A stretch of DNA of 35,386 bases from Thermoplasmatales archaeon UBA447 (GCA_002503205.1 DARE01000075.1:9072-44457), one strand, 5' to 3'. Numbered from the stretch's first letter, positions 18,048 through 26,216 are shown. Notes: generated by a model from the sequence alone, not told the origin. Numbers and translations are program-made.

Positions 18048-18668
18048 TCAGTCCATCCCCATTTTTTCGTTAACTGTTTTCTTCACGGACCTGTAGAGAT
18101 TTTCCGTGTCCTCCAGGAAGAGGCGCATCTTTATTGATTCAGATTCCCTGAAATCAGCGTCTGCATCCTTTATATTTATGGCCACGTTCTGAAGAACGCC
18201 CCTTATTGCAGAGGCTGAGAACTCCGCAGAGCACATGGAGTCAGTTATTGCGGATTTGAGGCCATGTCTGGAAATGAGCAGTGAATCCTGCAGGATAACC
18301 ATAGATTTCTGCGCTATCTTCCATGGGACTGCTACAGCTTGCCTGATAGCTTCATTCATTTTCTTATTCCTCTCCTGGATCTGGTCAGGTGTGCCTTTTG
18401 GCATCTTCCATGCACTTACTATAAGGTTAAAGGCGGTTTCGTCATCCTTCATAAGTTTCCTCAGATCCTTTGCTGCAGATTCAGAGCGATTCTTAATCTC
18501 ACTCATCATTTCCCTGAATGCCGAATAGCTCTTCTTCTCCATTGTTATTCCAGAGACCATGGCATTTATTGAAGCAGCAATAACCGAAACTGCTGCACTT
18601 GCTGCGCCTCCGCCGGGAGCGGCAGTGGGTGAAGCAAGCCTTTCCAGAAATTCGTCAAAGTTTTCCAT
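18048..18668 (-). CDS. Formimidoyl-tetrahydrofolate cyclodeaminase (FTCD C-domain protein)
   Basis: This all-helical protein of 206 residues matches the FTCD_C/FchA family, which converts 5-formimino-THF to 5,10-methenyl-THF and ammonia. The family-typical N-terminus FLERLASPTAAPGGGAASA is visible at about residues 6-24. The C-terminal helix NVAINIKDADADF is also typical. In animals the domain is fused to the formiminotransferase; here they are separate genes 4 nt apart. Together with PurH it ties this region to folate one-carbon metabolism. Confidence 0.9.
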   Translation of the reverse strand: MENFDEFLERLASPTAAPGGGAASAAVSVIAASINAMVSGITMEKKSYSAFREMMSEIKNRSESAAKDLRKLMKDDETAFNLIVSAWKMPKGTPDQIQERNKKMNEAIRQAVAVPWKIAQKSMVILQDSLLISRHGLKSAITDSMCSAEFSASAIRGVLQNVAINIKDADADFRESESIKMRLFLEDTENLYRSVKKTVNEKMGMD

Positions 18669-18672
18669 ATGA

Positions 18673-19569
18673 TCACTTCATCATTTTTTTCTCAAGCACC
18701 TGGTCTGTGCTGAACCTGTTCAGCTGAAGGAAAAACCTTGCAGATTCAACCATTGCATCAAGTGGAACCAGCCCAACAATTTCAGACTCCACAACAGATA
18801 TGCCGTATCTGGCAGCTTCAAGTTTCACCAGCTCAAATACCCTGTGAATTGGCGTTTTATGGTAATTTGTAAGGTTCATTGATATCTGGACAAGCTTCCT
18901 GTCTTCAAGGTAGAATGCCAGTGCCTTAACGAATGTGAATCCGCCGTCTTTCGCCCTGAGTGCTTTTGCGATACTCTTTCCAATGCTTATGTCCTGTGTA
19001 TTCAGATTCACATTGTATGCTATCAGGTAGTTCCTGGCCCCTATAATTGTGGCTCCTGCCTTTCCGACCTCCTGTGGGCCGAAATCAGGTTTCCAGTTTT
19101 CTTCCCCAATTGAGTGACGGAGCTCTTCAAACTGGAAGCTCTTGCTCCTAATATCCTCTAGGTTTCTTCTGTGCTCACGAAGTGCGGCTTCCCCGTACAT
19201 GTATACGGGAATGTGCAACTCCTCACCAACCCTTCTTCCAAGATCCTTTGCAAGAGCCACACAATCTTTCAGAGTCGTCTCTTCAAGTGGAACAAATGGA
19301 ATAACATCAGAAGCGCCGAATCTGGGATGTTCACCAGAATGGCGTGTCATGTCAATCAGCTCGGATGCTTTCTTTACCCCCTGATAGGCAGCTTCCACTG
19401 CATTTTCTGGGGGAGACGAGAAAGAAACAACTGACCTGTTATGGTTCTCATCCATCTCAACATCAAGGATCTTTACGCCATCAACAGAGGAAATTGCTTC
19501 AACAATACTATCAACAACACTCTTTCTGCGCCCTTCACTGAAATTGGGAACGCATTCCACAAGTTTCAT
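18673..19569 (-). CDS. Glutamate formimidoyltransferase (FTCD N-domain protein)
   Basis: This 298-residue protein transfers the formimino group from formiminoglutamate to tetrahydrofolate. The start MKLVECVPNFSEGRR is the family hallmark. The catalytic histidine is H81 in the HPRFGASDVIPFVP stretch. Length fits the single-domain form. A TATA-like CTTTATAACC (about 19598-19608) and CTTTAAATC (about 19590-19598) lie just upstream, so the transcript is short-leadered or leaderless. It is the first gene of the operon with the cyclodeaminase and threonine dehydratase. Confidence 0.93.
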   Translation of the reverse strand: MKLVECVPNFSEGRRKSVVDSIVEAISSVDGVKILDVEMDENHNRSVVSFSSPPENAVEAAYQGVKKASELIDMTRHSGEHPRFGASDVIPFVPLEETTLKDCVALAKDLGRRVGEELHIPVYMYGEAALREHRRNLEDIRSKSFQFEELRHSIGEENWKPDFGPQEVGKAGATIIGARNYLIAYNVNLNTQDISIGKSIAKALRAKDGGFTFVKALAFYLEDRKLVQISMNLTNYHKTPIHRVFELVKLEAARYGISVVESEIVGLVPLDAMVESARFFLQLNRFSTDQVLEKKMMK

Positions 19570-19705
19570 GGACAGTAAGTATTTTGAGAGATTTAAAGGT
19601 TATAAAGATGAAAATGAATAGTGAAAAAAACCTTAAAAATATGGGGTTAGCATCACTTTGATCACATTTATAGGAAGCGTTTGTATACCTTACAAAAAGC
19701 CAAAA

Positions 19706-19713
19706 TTTAAATA
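19706..19713 (+). promoter_or_regulatory. TATA box of the ribonucleotide reductase gene
   Basis: TTTAAATA lies 25-27 nt before about 19735, predicting transcription start there and a leader near 100 nt. That is long for this window, where many genes look leaderless. An A-rich BRE-like stretch precedes it. Confidence 0.5.
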
Positions 19714-19728
19714 AATAGTAGAATTTGT

Positions 19729-19786
19729 ACAGGTTAGCAACCAAACCTGTCACCAGAACTGGTACCAATACCGAATTATTGGTCAG
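19729..19786 (+). promoter_or_regulatory. Dyad-rich, possibly switching leader upstream of nrdJ
   Basis: Three perfect inverted repeats follow one another. ACAGGTT (19729-19735) pairs with AACCTGT (19744-19750). ACCAG (19752-19756) pairs with CTGGT (19759-19763). ACCAATA (19764-19770) pairs with TATTGGT (19777-19783). The third stem can be extended by CTG (19759-19761) pairing with CAG (19784-19786) across a GT bulge, which would break the second stem, so two structures are mutually exclusive. The first dyad overlaps the predicted transcription start, so it could instead be a DNA operator. No cobalamin-riboswitch signature was recognised although the enzyme downstream uses B12. Confidence 0.45.
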
Positions 19787-19833
19787 TTGCCCGCTGATGG
19801 CTTGGTGGCCCTAATCAAGAGAGTGAATTAACC

Positions 19834-22191
19834 ATGACCATGGAAGAAAAACAGATGAACGGAATTAAAGGTATAATCAAGAGGGACGGCAATGAAGTAC
19901 CCTTTGACAAAACGAAGATAACCAGGGCAATTTACAAAGCCATGCTCAGCGTGAAAACCGGTACAATGAAAGAGGCCGACAGGATAGCAGACAAGGTTGT
20001 CTCAGAGATAGCCAAGGTAACTGACAGACCGACAGTAGAGCAGATTCAGGATAAGGTTGAAGCTGTCCTTATGGGCTCCAGCGACAAACATGGCTCATAC
20101 TCGGATGTCGCGAGAGCATACATAATATACAGGGAAAAGAGGAGAACAATAAGGGAAGAGAAGGAAAGGCTCGGGGTAAAGGATGACCTCAAACTCTCCA
20201 TAAATGCAATAAAAACACTGGAAGCAAGATACCTGATAAAGGATGAGGAGGGGAAGATCATTGAAACCCCCAGTGGAATGTTCAGGAGGGTTGCCTCACA
20301 CATTGGAATAGTAAATCTACTTTATGATTACAGGACATACCAGATGAGCGGTCACCTTCCGGAGAACGGAAGAATGATCGGATCACTGTCAAACACTCAG
20401 GTAGAGGTTCTGGAGAGGGCATTCATAAACCTATCAAAGGAGGGAGAGCTGAAGGGGACATTCGATGAATTTCTTAATTTTGTATACACAAAGCCAACAT
20501 CCGCTCCTGAGATCATAGACAGATACTACCAGATGATGACCAATCTCGAGTTCATTCCAAACTCCCCAACCCTGATGAATGCAGGAGCAAGGCTAGGGCA
20601 GCTGTCAGCCTGCTTTGTCCTTCCAGTCGGGGATTCCATAGAGGAGATATTTGATGCACTGAAGTATCAGGCGATGATCCACAAATCAGGTGGAGGAACT
20701 GGATTCTCATTCTCAAGATTGAGAGAAAGGGACGACATAGTTGGTTCGACCAAGGGTGTTGCCTCCGGGCCTGTCTCATTCATGAAGATATTCGACACCA
20801 CAACTGATGTGATAAAGCAGGGTGGAAAGAGAAGAGGCGCCAATATGGGAATAATGAGGTTCGACCATCCCAACATAATGGACTTTATTCTGAGCAAGGA
20901 CGCCGAGAACACGGTGCTGAGCAATTTCAACATATCAGTGGGGATGACCGATGAGTTCTTCGAAAAGCTTGATTCGGATGGATATGTTGAACTCAGGAGC
21001 CCAAGGACAGGCAAGGTCATCAACAGGATTAAGGCCAGGACCATGTGGGATACAATCGTGAACAAGGCCTGGCAGACTGCAGATCCGGGCCTGATTTTCC
21101 TTGATGAAATCAACAGGAAAAACCCTGTAAGGCACATTGCTGAGATTGAAGCAACAAACCCATGCGGTGAACAGCCTCTCATGCCATATGAGCCCTGTAA
21201 CCTTGGATCCATAAACCTGGGCAAATTTGTGAAGGACGGAAAGCTTGACATGGAGCACCTCAGAGATATAATACACCTCTCCACAAGGTTCCTCGATGAT
21301 GTTATTGATGCTAACAAGTTCCCAGTTGACAAAATAGAGAAGATGGCAAGGACAACCAGAAAGATAGGGCTTGGCTACATGGGATTTGCTGACCTTCTGG
21401 TAATGATGGGCATACCGTACAACACAGGTGACGCTCTTGAAATGGGAGAGAGAGTCATGAGTTTCCTGGAGGACGAATCTCACCTGGAATCAACTCATCT
21501 TGCTGAAGAGAGGGGAGTGTTCCCGGGTTGGTATGGCTCAACATATGAGGAGAGCAATATTCTGATGAGGAATTCCACGACAACGACAATTGCTCCAACC
21601 GGAACCATATCCATAATAGCCAACTGTTCCTCTTCAATTGAGCCACTCTTTGCTCTGGCTTTCGTCAGGCATGTCCTGAACGGCCAGGAACTGATGGAGG
21701 TCAATCCAATACTTGAGCAGACCCTTAAGGACAGGAACCTGTACACAGAGGATCTGATGCACAAAATAGCACTAACAGGAAACCTTCATGATGTTGATCT
21801 GCCTGAAGACCTGAAGAGAGTCTATGTCACTGCGCATGAGATAGACCCGGAATGGCATGTCCTTATGCAGGCTACATTTCAGAGATACTGTGACTCCGGT
21901 GTTTCAAAGACCATAAACCTGCCATCGGATGCCACACCTGAGGATATTGCAAAGGCCTACAGGATGGCAAAGGACCTCCACTGCAAGGGAATCACAGTCT
22001 ACAGGGACAGAAGCAAATCGGAACAGGTTCTCTACTCAGGTACGCAGCAGGTAAAGAAAAAGCAGCCGGAACCAAAGAAACCTGAGGCAGAGAAGGAGAT
22101 GACTGAGCTCATAGTCAAGGTACCTGACAAGTATCTGAAACTTGACGCAACATTCGATCCTGCCTGCCCCACAGGCAAATGTGATAAATAA
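19834..22191 (+). CDS. nrdJ: Adenosylcobalamin-dependent (class II) ribonucleoside-diphosphate reductase
   Basis: This 785-residue enzyme reduces ribonucleotides to deoxyribonucleotides with adenosylcobalamin as radical source. An ATP-cone allosteric domain spans about 11-105. Active-site residues visible are C260 (LSACFVL), the NPCGE motif with C444 and E446, and C455 (YEPCNLGSINL). The shuttle cysteine pair C778 and C783 ends the protein (CPTGKCDK). No separate radical-generating subunit gene is adjacent, as expected for class II. A lysine-rich linker (KKKQPEPKKPEAEKE) precedes the tail. The gene has a structured leader and converges with the thiolase gene. Confidence 0.95.
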   Translation: MTMEEKQMNGIKGIIKRDGNEVPFDKTKITRAIYKAMLSVKTGTMKEADRIADKVVSEIAKVTDRPTVEQIQDKVEAVLMGSSDKHGSYSDVARAYIIYREKRRTIREEKERLGVKDDLKLSINAIKTLEARYLIKDEEGKIIETPSGMFRRVASHIGIVNLLYDYRTYQMSGHLPENGRMIGSLSNTQVEVLERAFINLSKEGELKGTFDEFLNFVYTKPTSAPEIIDRYYQMMTNLEFIPNSPTLMNAGARLGQLSACFVLPVGDSIEEIFDALKYQAMIHKSGGGTGFSFSRLRERDDIVGSTKGVASGPVSFMKIFDTTTDVIKQGGKRRGANMGIMRFDHPNIMDFILSKDAENTVLSNFNISVGMTDEFFEKLDSDGYVELRSPRTGKVINRIKARTMWDTIVNKAWQTADPGLIFLDEINRKNPVRHIAEIEATNPCGEQPLMPYEPCNLGSINLGKFVKDGKLDMEHLRDIIHLSTRFLDDVIDANKFPVDKIEKMARTTRKIGLGYMGFADLLVMMGIPYNTGDALEMGERVMSFLEDESHLESTHLAEERGVFPGWYGSTYEESNILMRNSTTTTIAPTGTISIIANCSSSIEPLFALAFVRHVLNGQELMEVNPILEQTLKDRNLYTEDLMHKIALTGNLHDVDLPEDLKRVYVTAHEIDPEWHVLMQATFQRYCDSGVSKTINLPSDATPEDIAKAYRMAKDLHCKGITVYRDRSKSEQVLYSGTQQVKKKQPEPKKPEAEKEMTELIVKVPDKYLKLDATFDPACPTGKCDK

Positions 22192-22193
22192 TA

Positions 22194-23375
22194 TCAGAGC
22201 CTTTTTATTATCATTGAGTTGGCCATACCGCCACCTTCGCAGATGGCCACAAGCCCATATTTTTTCCCTTTTTCCTGCAGAGCATTTAGAAGTGTTGCAA
22301 TGATTCTTGTCCCTGTAGCACCGAGAGGATGCCCCAGAGCTATAGCGCCGCCGTTAACATTTACTCTGTCCAGGGGGACACCGAATTCAGACTGCCAGGC
22401 AAGAACAACAGGCGCAAACGCCTCATTTACTTCGAATAGATCGATCTCTGAAATGTCCATGTTCGCTTTTTTGAGGACAGAAGATGTCGCTGGAATAGGG
22501 CCGGTCAGCATTGTGACAGGATCAACCCCCACTACAGATGTGGCTACAATTTCAGCTTTCGGCTTAAGATCATACTGGTCTCTGGTTTCATCTGAACATA
22601 TTAGTGACAGGCTTGCCCCGTCAGATATCTGGCTGCTGTTGGCGGCAGTAATCATTTTCAGCCCTGGAAAGGCTGGTTTCAGATTCCTCATCTTCTCCAG
22701 ATCGGGAGCGGTACGGACGCCCTCATCATGATCAAGTATAGTCGCAATTTCACTTCCATCACCACTCAGGTCAGCAACAACAGGGGCAATCTCCTTCATG
22801 AATAGAGAAGAGGCTGATGAAGCGCGGAGATGGCTCATATAACTGAATTCATCCAGCTCATCCCTGGTAAGTCCATAGCTAAGAGCTATGGATTCTGCAC
22901 CTTTTGCCTGGCTGAACCACTCCCTGTCAAGCCCGTATCTTATGGCGAGATCCATGGTAATGGGATTGGATGAGCCGTTTATTGTGCTACCAAGAGGAAC
23001 ACGGCTCATGGATTCAACTCCCCCTGCCAGAACTATTTTCTGCATACCGGAAAGAACCGCATATGAAGCAAAGGTGGCTGCCTGAAGGCTTGAACCGCAC
23101 TGCCTGTCTACCGTCACAGAAGGCACAGATTCAGGAAGCCCAGCAGAAAGCCATGCATTTCTGGCAATGTTCATGCCCTGCTCTCCAGCCTGACTGACAC
23201 ATCCTAAAATCAGATCATCATAATTTTCCGGGGGTATCTTGAATTTTGAAACCTCAGTCTTAAGAAGCTTTGCCATAAGATCAACAGGATGTATTTCAGA
23301 GAGAGCCCCATTTCTTTTTCCTATTGGCGTCCTTATGGCGTCTACGATATATGCACTTCTCTCCCTTACTGTCAT
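22194..23375 (-). CDS. Acetyl-CoA C-acyltransferase (thiolase)
   Basis: This 393-residue thiolase condenses or cleaves acyl-CoA with acetyl-CoA. The nucleophilic cysteine is in DRQCGSSLQA, the catalytic histidine in GGAIALGHPLGATG, and the second cysteine in AICEGGGMAN. All three positions are present, unlike archaeal SCP-x-like thiolases that act with DUF35 partners, and no DUF35 gene is adjacent. The open frame extends 44 codons upstream, but ATG 23375 gives family length and the normal N-terminus (SAYIVDAIRTPIGK). A TATA-like AGATATAAATTAAG lies upstream on the minus strand (about 23393-23406). Confidence 0.92.
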   Translation of the reverse strand: MTVRERSAYIVDAIRTPIGKRNGALSEIHPVDLMAKLLKTEVSKFKIPPENYDDLILGCVSQAGEQGMNIARNAWLSAGLPESVPSVTVDRQCGSSLQAATFASYAVLSGMQKIVLAGGVESMSRVPLGSTINGSSNPITMDLAIRYGLDREWFSQAKGAESIALSYGLTRDELDEFSYMSHLRASSASSLFMKEIAPVVADLSGDGSEIATILDHDEGVRTAPDLEKMRNLKPAFPGLKMITAANSSQISDGASLSLICSDETRDQYDLKPKAEIVATSVVGVDPVTMLTGPIPATSSVLKKANMDISEIDLFEVNEAFAPVVLAWQSEFGVPLDRVNVNGGAIALGHPLGATGTRIIATLLNALQEKGKKYGLVAICEGGGMANSMIIKRL

Positions 23376-23543
23376 CCTCTGATATAACATACATCTTAAT
23401 TTATATCTGTCGTTAAGAATGTCATCAATTTCTGACAGGAAGCCGTGCATGCATTTTCTGAAACGATTGTCAGGATCATGGCATTGTTCATGGATTGTGC
23501 CGGGCAAAATTACTTAATCACTTTTCAAATCAGGTAGAAAGAA

Positions 23544-23628
23544 GCAGGGGTTGTCGAGATTGGTCAAAGGCGCCAGATTGAGGGTCTGGTTCCGTAGGGA
23601 TACGTGGGTTCAAATCCCATCCCCTGCA
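23544..23628 (+). tRNA. tRNA-Leu (anticodon GAG)
   Basis: An 85-nt class II tRNA is visible. The acceptor stem GCAGGGG (23544-23550) pairs perfectly with CCCCTGC (23621-23627), with discriminator A 23628. The anticodon stem CCAGA/TCTGG encloses loop TTGAGGG, placing GAG at positions 34-36, which reads CUC and CUU. A long variable arm follows, then the T-arm GTGGG-TTCAAAT-CCCAT. CCA is not encoded. An A/T-rich element (about 23505-23519) may be its TATA. The accessory island begins immediately 3' of it. Confidence 0.95.
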
Positions 23629-23700
23629 TTATTATAAAAGTTCAATATAGTAATATTGGTAAACGTTTCCAACTTTAATATTATAGTTAGAAATTTATGT

Positions 23701-24090
23701 TTAATCTTCACGTTTATGGTCGTTTAGTCCGGTCTGTTCTATATATTTTAATATCTTCTCTTCTTTTTTTGAAAGATTATGTATGGCAGTTAGCACCCAA
23801 AGAAAATTTTGCTCTATATAATTTCCAAAACTTGAAGAGATAAGCATTGTAATAAACGTCATAGCGACAGAAAGACTAATCGAGTATAGTGAAATTAATA
23901 TTGCCAAACTGGCAGCATTAGTATAAACTTGATAATCTTCCACACTTATATATAGAAATAAACTAGAACCCATTACAACTATGATAAGAGCAAAAGAAAT
24001 CATTAACTTGATTTTTCGAATATAACCCATTGTACTGGGTTTGTAAAAGAAATAAACATTTTCTTCTAATTTTGATATTTCTTTCATCAC
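23701..24090 (-). CDS. Two-helix membrane protein A, paralogue of the upstream gene; possible Argonaute-island effector
   Basis: I do not recognise a named family. This 129-residue protein has an N-terminal cytosolic segment, basic RKIK (25-28), helix 1 (about 28-48), a short loop, helix 2 (about 58-86) and a charged, helix-prone C-tail (LSKKEEKILKYIEQ). It aligns without gaps to the neighbour at 24131-24520, which is also exactly 129 residues: both have RKIK at 25-28, G41, S43, L46, SLYxIxxSV from 67, FIT at 79-81 and FG at 88-89. The gene lies 40 nt downstream of that paralogue on the same strand, so they are probably one transcript. A/T-rich composition marks it as acquired. A role as membrane effector or membrane sensor is inference from context. 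Confidence 0.75.
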   Translation of the reverse strand: MMKEISKLEENVYFFYKPSTMGYIRKIKLMISFALIIVVMGSSLFLYISVEDYQVYTNAASLAILISLYSISLSVAMTFITMLISSSFGNYIEQNFLWVLTAIHNLSKKEEKILKYIEQTGLNDHKRED

Positions 24091-24130
24091 AAAATTGTAT
24101 ATTGTTAGATGGATATCATATTTTTATATT

Positions 24131-24520
24131 TCACTTCCACTTATTTGCCTTGTCGATTTGTAGATTTTTCAACTGTTTAATCATGTTCTCTTGGTTCTCA
24201 AGTATGGTGCGCGCGTCTTTAATTAAGATCCACATTCCGGATCTAGTTAAATCACCAAATGCATAGGACAACAACGAGGTTATAAAAACCAACGAAACTG
24301 AAACTACAATTGCATAAAGTGATACGAAGAGTGAAAATGTCGTAAGGCTTGTATTAATTCCGTACTGAAGTATACCAATTAACAACCCGACACTTATGCC
24401 AGTAACTAAAAATGTTAACGAATACGCCACAAAAGTTTTGATTTTTCTTCTAAATGAAAGTCTATCATAAGAAATCAATAACTCAAACGGATCTATTAAT
24501 ATCGAGGCCTCAGGACTCAT
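24131..24520 (-). CDS. Two-helix membrane protein B, paralogue of protein A; possible Argonaute-island effector
   Basis: No family is recognised. The 129-residue protein has an N-terminal cytosolic segment, basic RRKIK (24-28), helix 1 (about 29-51), helix 2 (about 59-88, containing SLYAIVVSV and FITSLLSYAFG) and a coiled-coil-like C-tail (ARTILENQENMIKQL). It is the first gene of the membrane pair. Ungapped similarity to protein A over residues 25-89 shows tandem duplication with divergence of the tails, which suggests a heteromeric membrane complex. It starts 250 nt after the Argonaute stop, with a candidate terminator and promoter between, so it may be expressed separately from the Argonaute operon. 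Function is not established. Confidence 0.75.
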   Translation of the reverse strand: MSPEASILIDPFELLISYDRLSFRRKIKTFVAYSLTFLVTGISVGLLIGILQYGINTSLTTFSLFVSLYAIVVSVSLVFITSLLSYAFGDLTRSGMWILIKDARTILENQENMIKQLKNLQIDKANKWK

Positions 24521-24584
24521 AAAAGTAGTACACAGAAGTATCTGATATCACATTTTCGAGAACACTTTTGTATGTCCTTTGGGG

Positions 24585-24603
24585 GTCACTTCTCGGAGGT
24601 GAC
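24585..24603 (-). repeat. Small hairpin in the presumed leader of the membrane-protein pair
   Basis: GTCAC (24585-24589) pairs with GTGAC (24599-24603) around a 9-nt loop. On the minus strand the loop exposes a pyrimidine-rich CTCC. It lies just downstream of the start site predicted from the TATA-like TTTATA at 24636-24641. Whether it matters is unknown. Confidence 0.3.
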
Positions 24604-24635
24604 AATAATAGTAATGGTAAACATCAGAAGTGAAG

Positions 24636-24641
24636 TATAAA
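24636..24641 (-). promoter_or_regulatory. Candidate TATA element for the membrane-protein pair
   Basis: On the minus strand this reads within ATTTTATACTT. It predicts a start near 24612 and a leader of about 90 nt before ATG 24520. It is the best TATA-like match in the 250-nt gap. Confidence 0.3.
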
Positions 24642-24645
24642 ATGC

Positions 24646-24674
24646 CGTCATCAGATCTATTGACGATGATGACG
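24646..24674. repeat. 8-bp perfect hairpin between the Argonaute and membrane-protein genes
   Basis: CGTCATCA (24646-24653) pairs perfectly with TGATGACG (24667-24674) across a 13-nt loop. It is the strongest dyad in the gap and lies just upstream of the candidate promoter of the membrane pair. It could be an operator, a processing site or part of a terminator. Confidence 0.4.
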
Positions 24675-24720
24675 TCCCGGGATTTGTCAATTGAACCCTA
24701 ACAGAGACATTGAAAATATG

Positions 24721-24750
24721 GAAAACTGAAAAAGTCGAAAAGAAGTAAAG
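24721..24750 (-). terminator. Oligo-T tracts ending the Argonaute operon
   Basis: On the minus strand this stretch reads as successive T-runs (TTTT, TTTTT, TTTT), beginning about 20 nt after the Argonaute stop. Archaeal transcription commonly ends at such tracts without a hairpin. This supports separate transcription of the nuclease-Argonaute pair and the membrane pair. Confidence 0.4.
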
Positions 24751-24770
24751 ATTTTAAATTCTTTGTATTG

Positions 24771-26216
24771 TTACATATAATAACTATATGATGCAGGGGG
24801 ATCAATTTTCTTTGAACTACTCTCTGCCAATATTTCTCCAACTTTATGTGACACAGATATCGTTACAGGTTGAGATTTACAATAATCACAATTGTTCCAA
24901 TCCAACCTTGTAAGGGCTAGGATGTCCTTAGCCAGTAATTCAACACTACTAGATTTCTTTGCCCATCCGAATTCTAATGGCCGAGGGAGAGAACTTCCTG
25001 GGTATGTTCCCAAAGCTGGAATAAAACCGGTAGTATAAAGGAAAGCTGGACTCTTTTTACTTTGTATCAATGTTCCTCTCAATGGTGGGTAGGGGCTATC
25101 ATTATAGAAAAAACGCTTATCGCTACGTTGATATATGTGTATTAGATCTAAATTTTCGATCGAGTCAGCAGCTTTTGTAAACCCTTCTATTTCCCCCTCC
25201 TTATAGTCAGAACTCTTGTGTACTACCACTCTTAGGGGTTTTCGCCTTTTTTGAGATTCGAATAAATTGATCACCTTGGACAGAATCACCTTAGCTTGAT
25301 CTGAATCTAAATGTGGTTCTCTACCTTGTCTCTTTTCCCATCTAAATCCCATTCCTCTAATGATTTGGCTTTCTCCAGATTTGAGATACACGTGAGCCAT
25401 ACTTGTTCTCATATTCGATTCCTCTTCACTTGGGTCTTGGTAGAACGCGATTCCAACATAACAGGTATCTTCATCTAAGTTTGCCAATTTCCAAGGTGTT
25501 CCAGTAGCTTTGTAATAGGTAGCCACGGAGAAATTCCAAAAAGAAGTGGCTAAATCCTGTTGTCCTGAACCTGTCATTTCATAAGTACTAGGCTTAACCA
25601 ACTGTGTTGTGACATTCCACTTGAACCCTACAACTTTCAAAAAGTGATGGAAATCAAATAGTGGAATCTCGCCCTTGTAAACCTTTGCTTGCATAGTCCT
25701 ACGTTCATAACTGATTCTGTCTGTTTCAAAATAAGGGTCCTTTGTCCTTTCAATCAGATTGTTGGACAAAGGGACATAAATTATCTCTGGAGCCGGATGG
25801 ACAGTCGACATTAAGTTTGTAAATTTATCTTCGTACAACTTACAAACATTGAGAATTCTTTGTTTTCTTGAACTCACAGATAATGCCTTTTCCTCTTCTT
25901 CTTCAAGAATCAATTCTCTCATATCTTTCCCAATCACTATGTCAAAATGTAATGGTGATTTTGGTCCCAACCCCGGGAATTCCCGTTTCCAAGGCTTGGG
26001 TTCTCCACTGATATTAGTCCTTTGTCTTAATTTCTCTATCATCATCAAGAACTGACCAATTGAAGAGTTAGTTCCAATTATACCAGCAATGATTTCTTTT
26101 TCAGTTATACCATCCCAACTAGAAGGCCCGTAGAGATTAATTCCAAGTTTTGGGTCAATACATTCACTTCCAGCGCTAAAAATAAGGGGTTCCTCTGACA
26201 AAACATCGACTTTCAT
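24771..26216 (-). CDS. Short prokaryotic Argonaute (MID-PIWI), catalytically inactive
   Basis: This 481-residue protein has only MID and PIWI lobes, as in short pAgos. The MID start shows the family pattern DPKLGINLYGP (21-31) and FPGLGPKSP. PIWI begins near SFWNFSVATYYKATGTPWKL (225-244) and continues with YVGIAFYQ (253-260), VVVHKSSDY (330-338), PPLRGTL, LYTTGFIP, YPGSSLPRPLEF and LALTRLDWNN, ending ASYSYYM. The first catalytic aspartate is replaced by A257 (GIAF instead of GID), and the region of the third acid reads HKSSD, so it should not slice. Such proteins use guides to sense invader nucleic acid and activate an associated effector. Its ATG overlaps the nuclease-APAZ stop by 4 nt, so the two are translationally coupled and probably form a heterodimer. 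Confidence 0.92.
   Translation of the reverse strand: MKVDVLSEEPLIFSAGSECIDPKLGINLYGPSSWDGITEKEIIAGIIGTNSSIGQFLMMIEKLRQRTNISGEPKPWKREFPGLGPKSPLHFDIVIGKDMRELILEEEEEKALSVSSRKQRILNVCKLYEDKFTNLMSTVHPAPEIIYVPLSNNLIERTKDPYFETDRISYERRTMQAKVYKGEIPLFDFHHFLKVVGFKWNVTTQLVKPSTYEMTGSGQQDLATSFWNFSVATYYKATGTPWKLANLDEDTCYVGIAFYQDPSEEESNMRTSMAHVYLKSGESQIIRGMGFRWEKRQGREPHLDSDQAKVILSKVINLFESQKRRKPLRVVVHKSSDYKEGEIEGFTKAADSIENLDLIHIYQRSDKRFFYNDSPYPPLRGTLIQSKKSPAFLYTTGFIPALGTYPGSSLPRPLEFGWAKKSSSVELLAKDILALTRLDWNNCDYCKSQPVTISVSHKVGEILAESSSKKIDPPASYSYYM

Noticed and set aside
19729..19833. Cobalamin riboswitch before nrdJ
   Set aside because: The conserved B12-box-like sequences were not recognised, so only a generic structured leader is claimed.
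23376..23507. Longer N-terminus for the thiolase
   Set aside because: ATG 23375 gives the normal thiolase start and length; the extra 44 codons cover the TATA-like element.
23544..23628. Direct repeat of the tRNA-Leu 3' end as an attachment site
   Set aside because: I looked for a second copy of the terminal tRNA sequence up to about 29.1 kb and found none; the site may have decayed.
24030..24266. Plus-strand ORF across the two membrane genes
   Set aside because: It is antisense to both collinear paralogues, whose matched length and motifs show the minus strand is coding.
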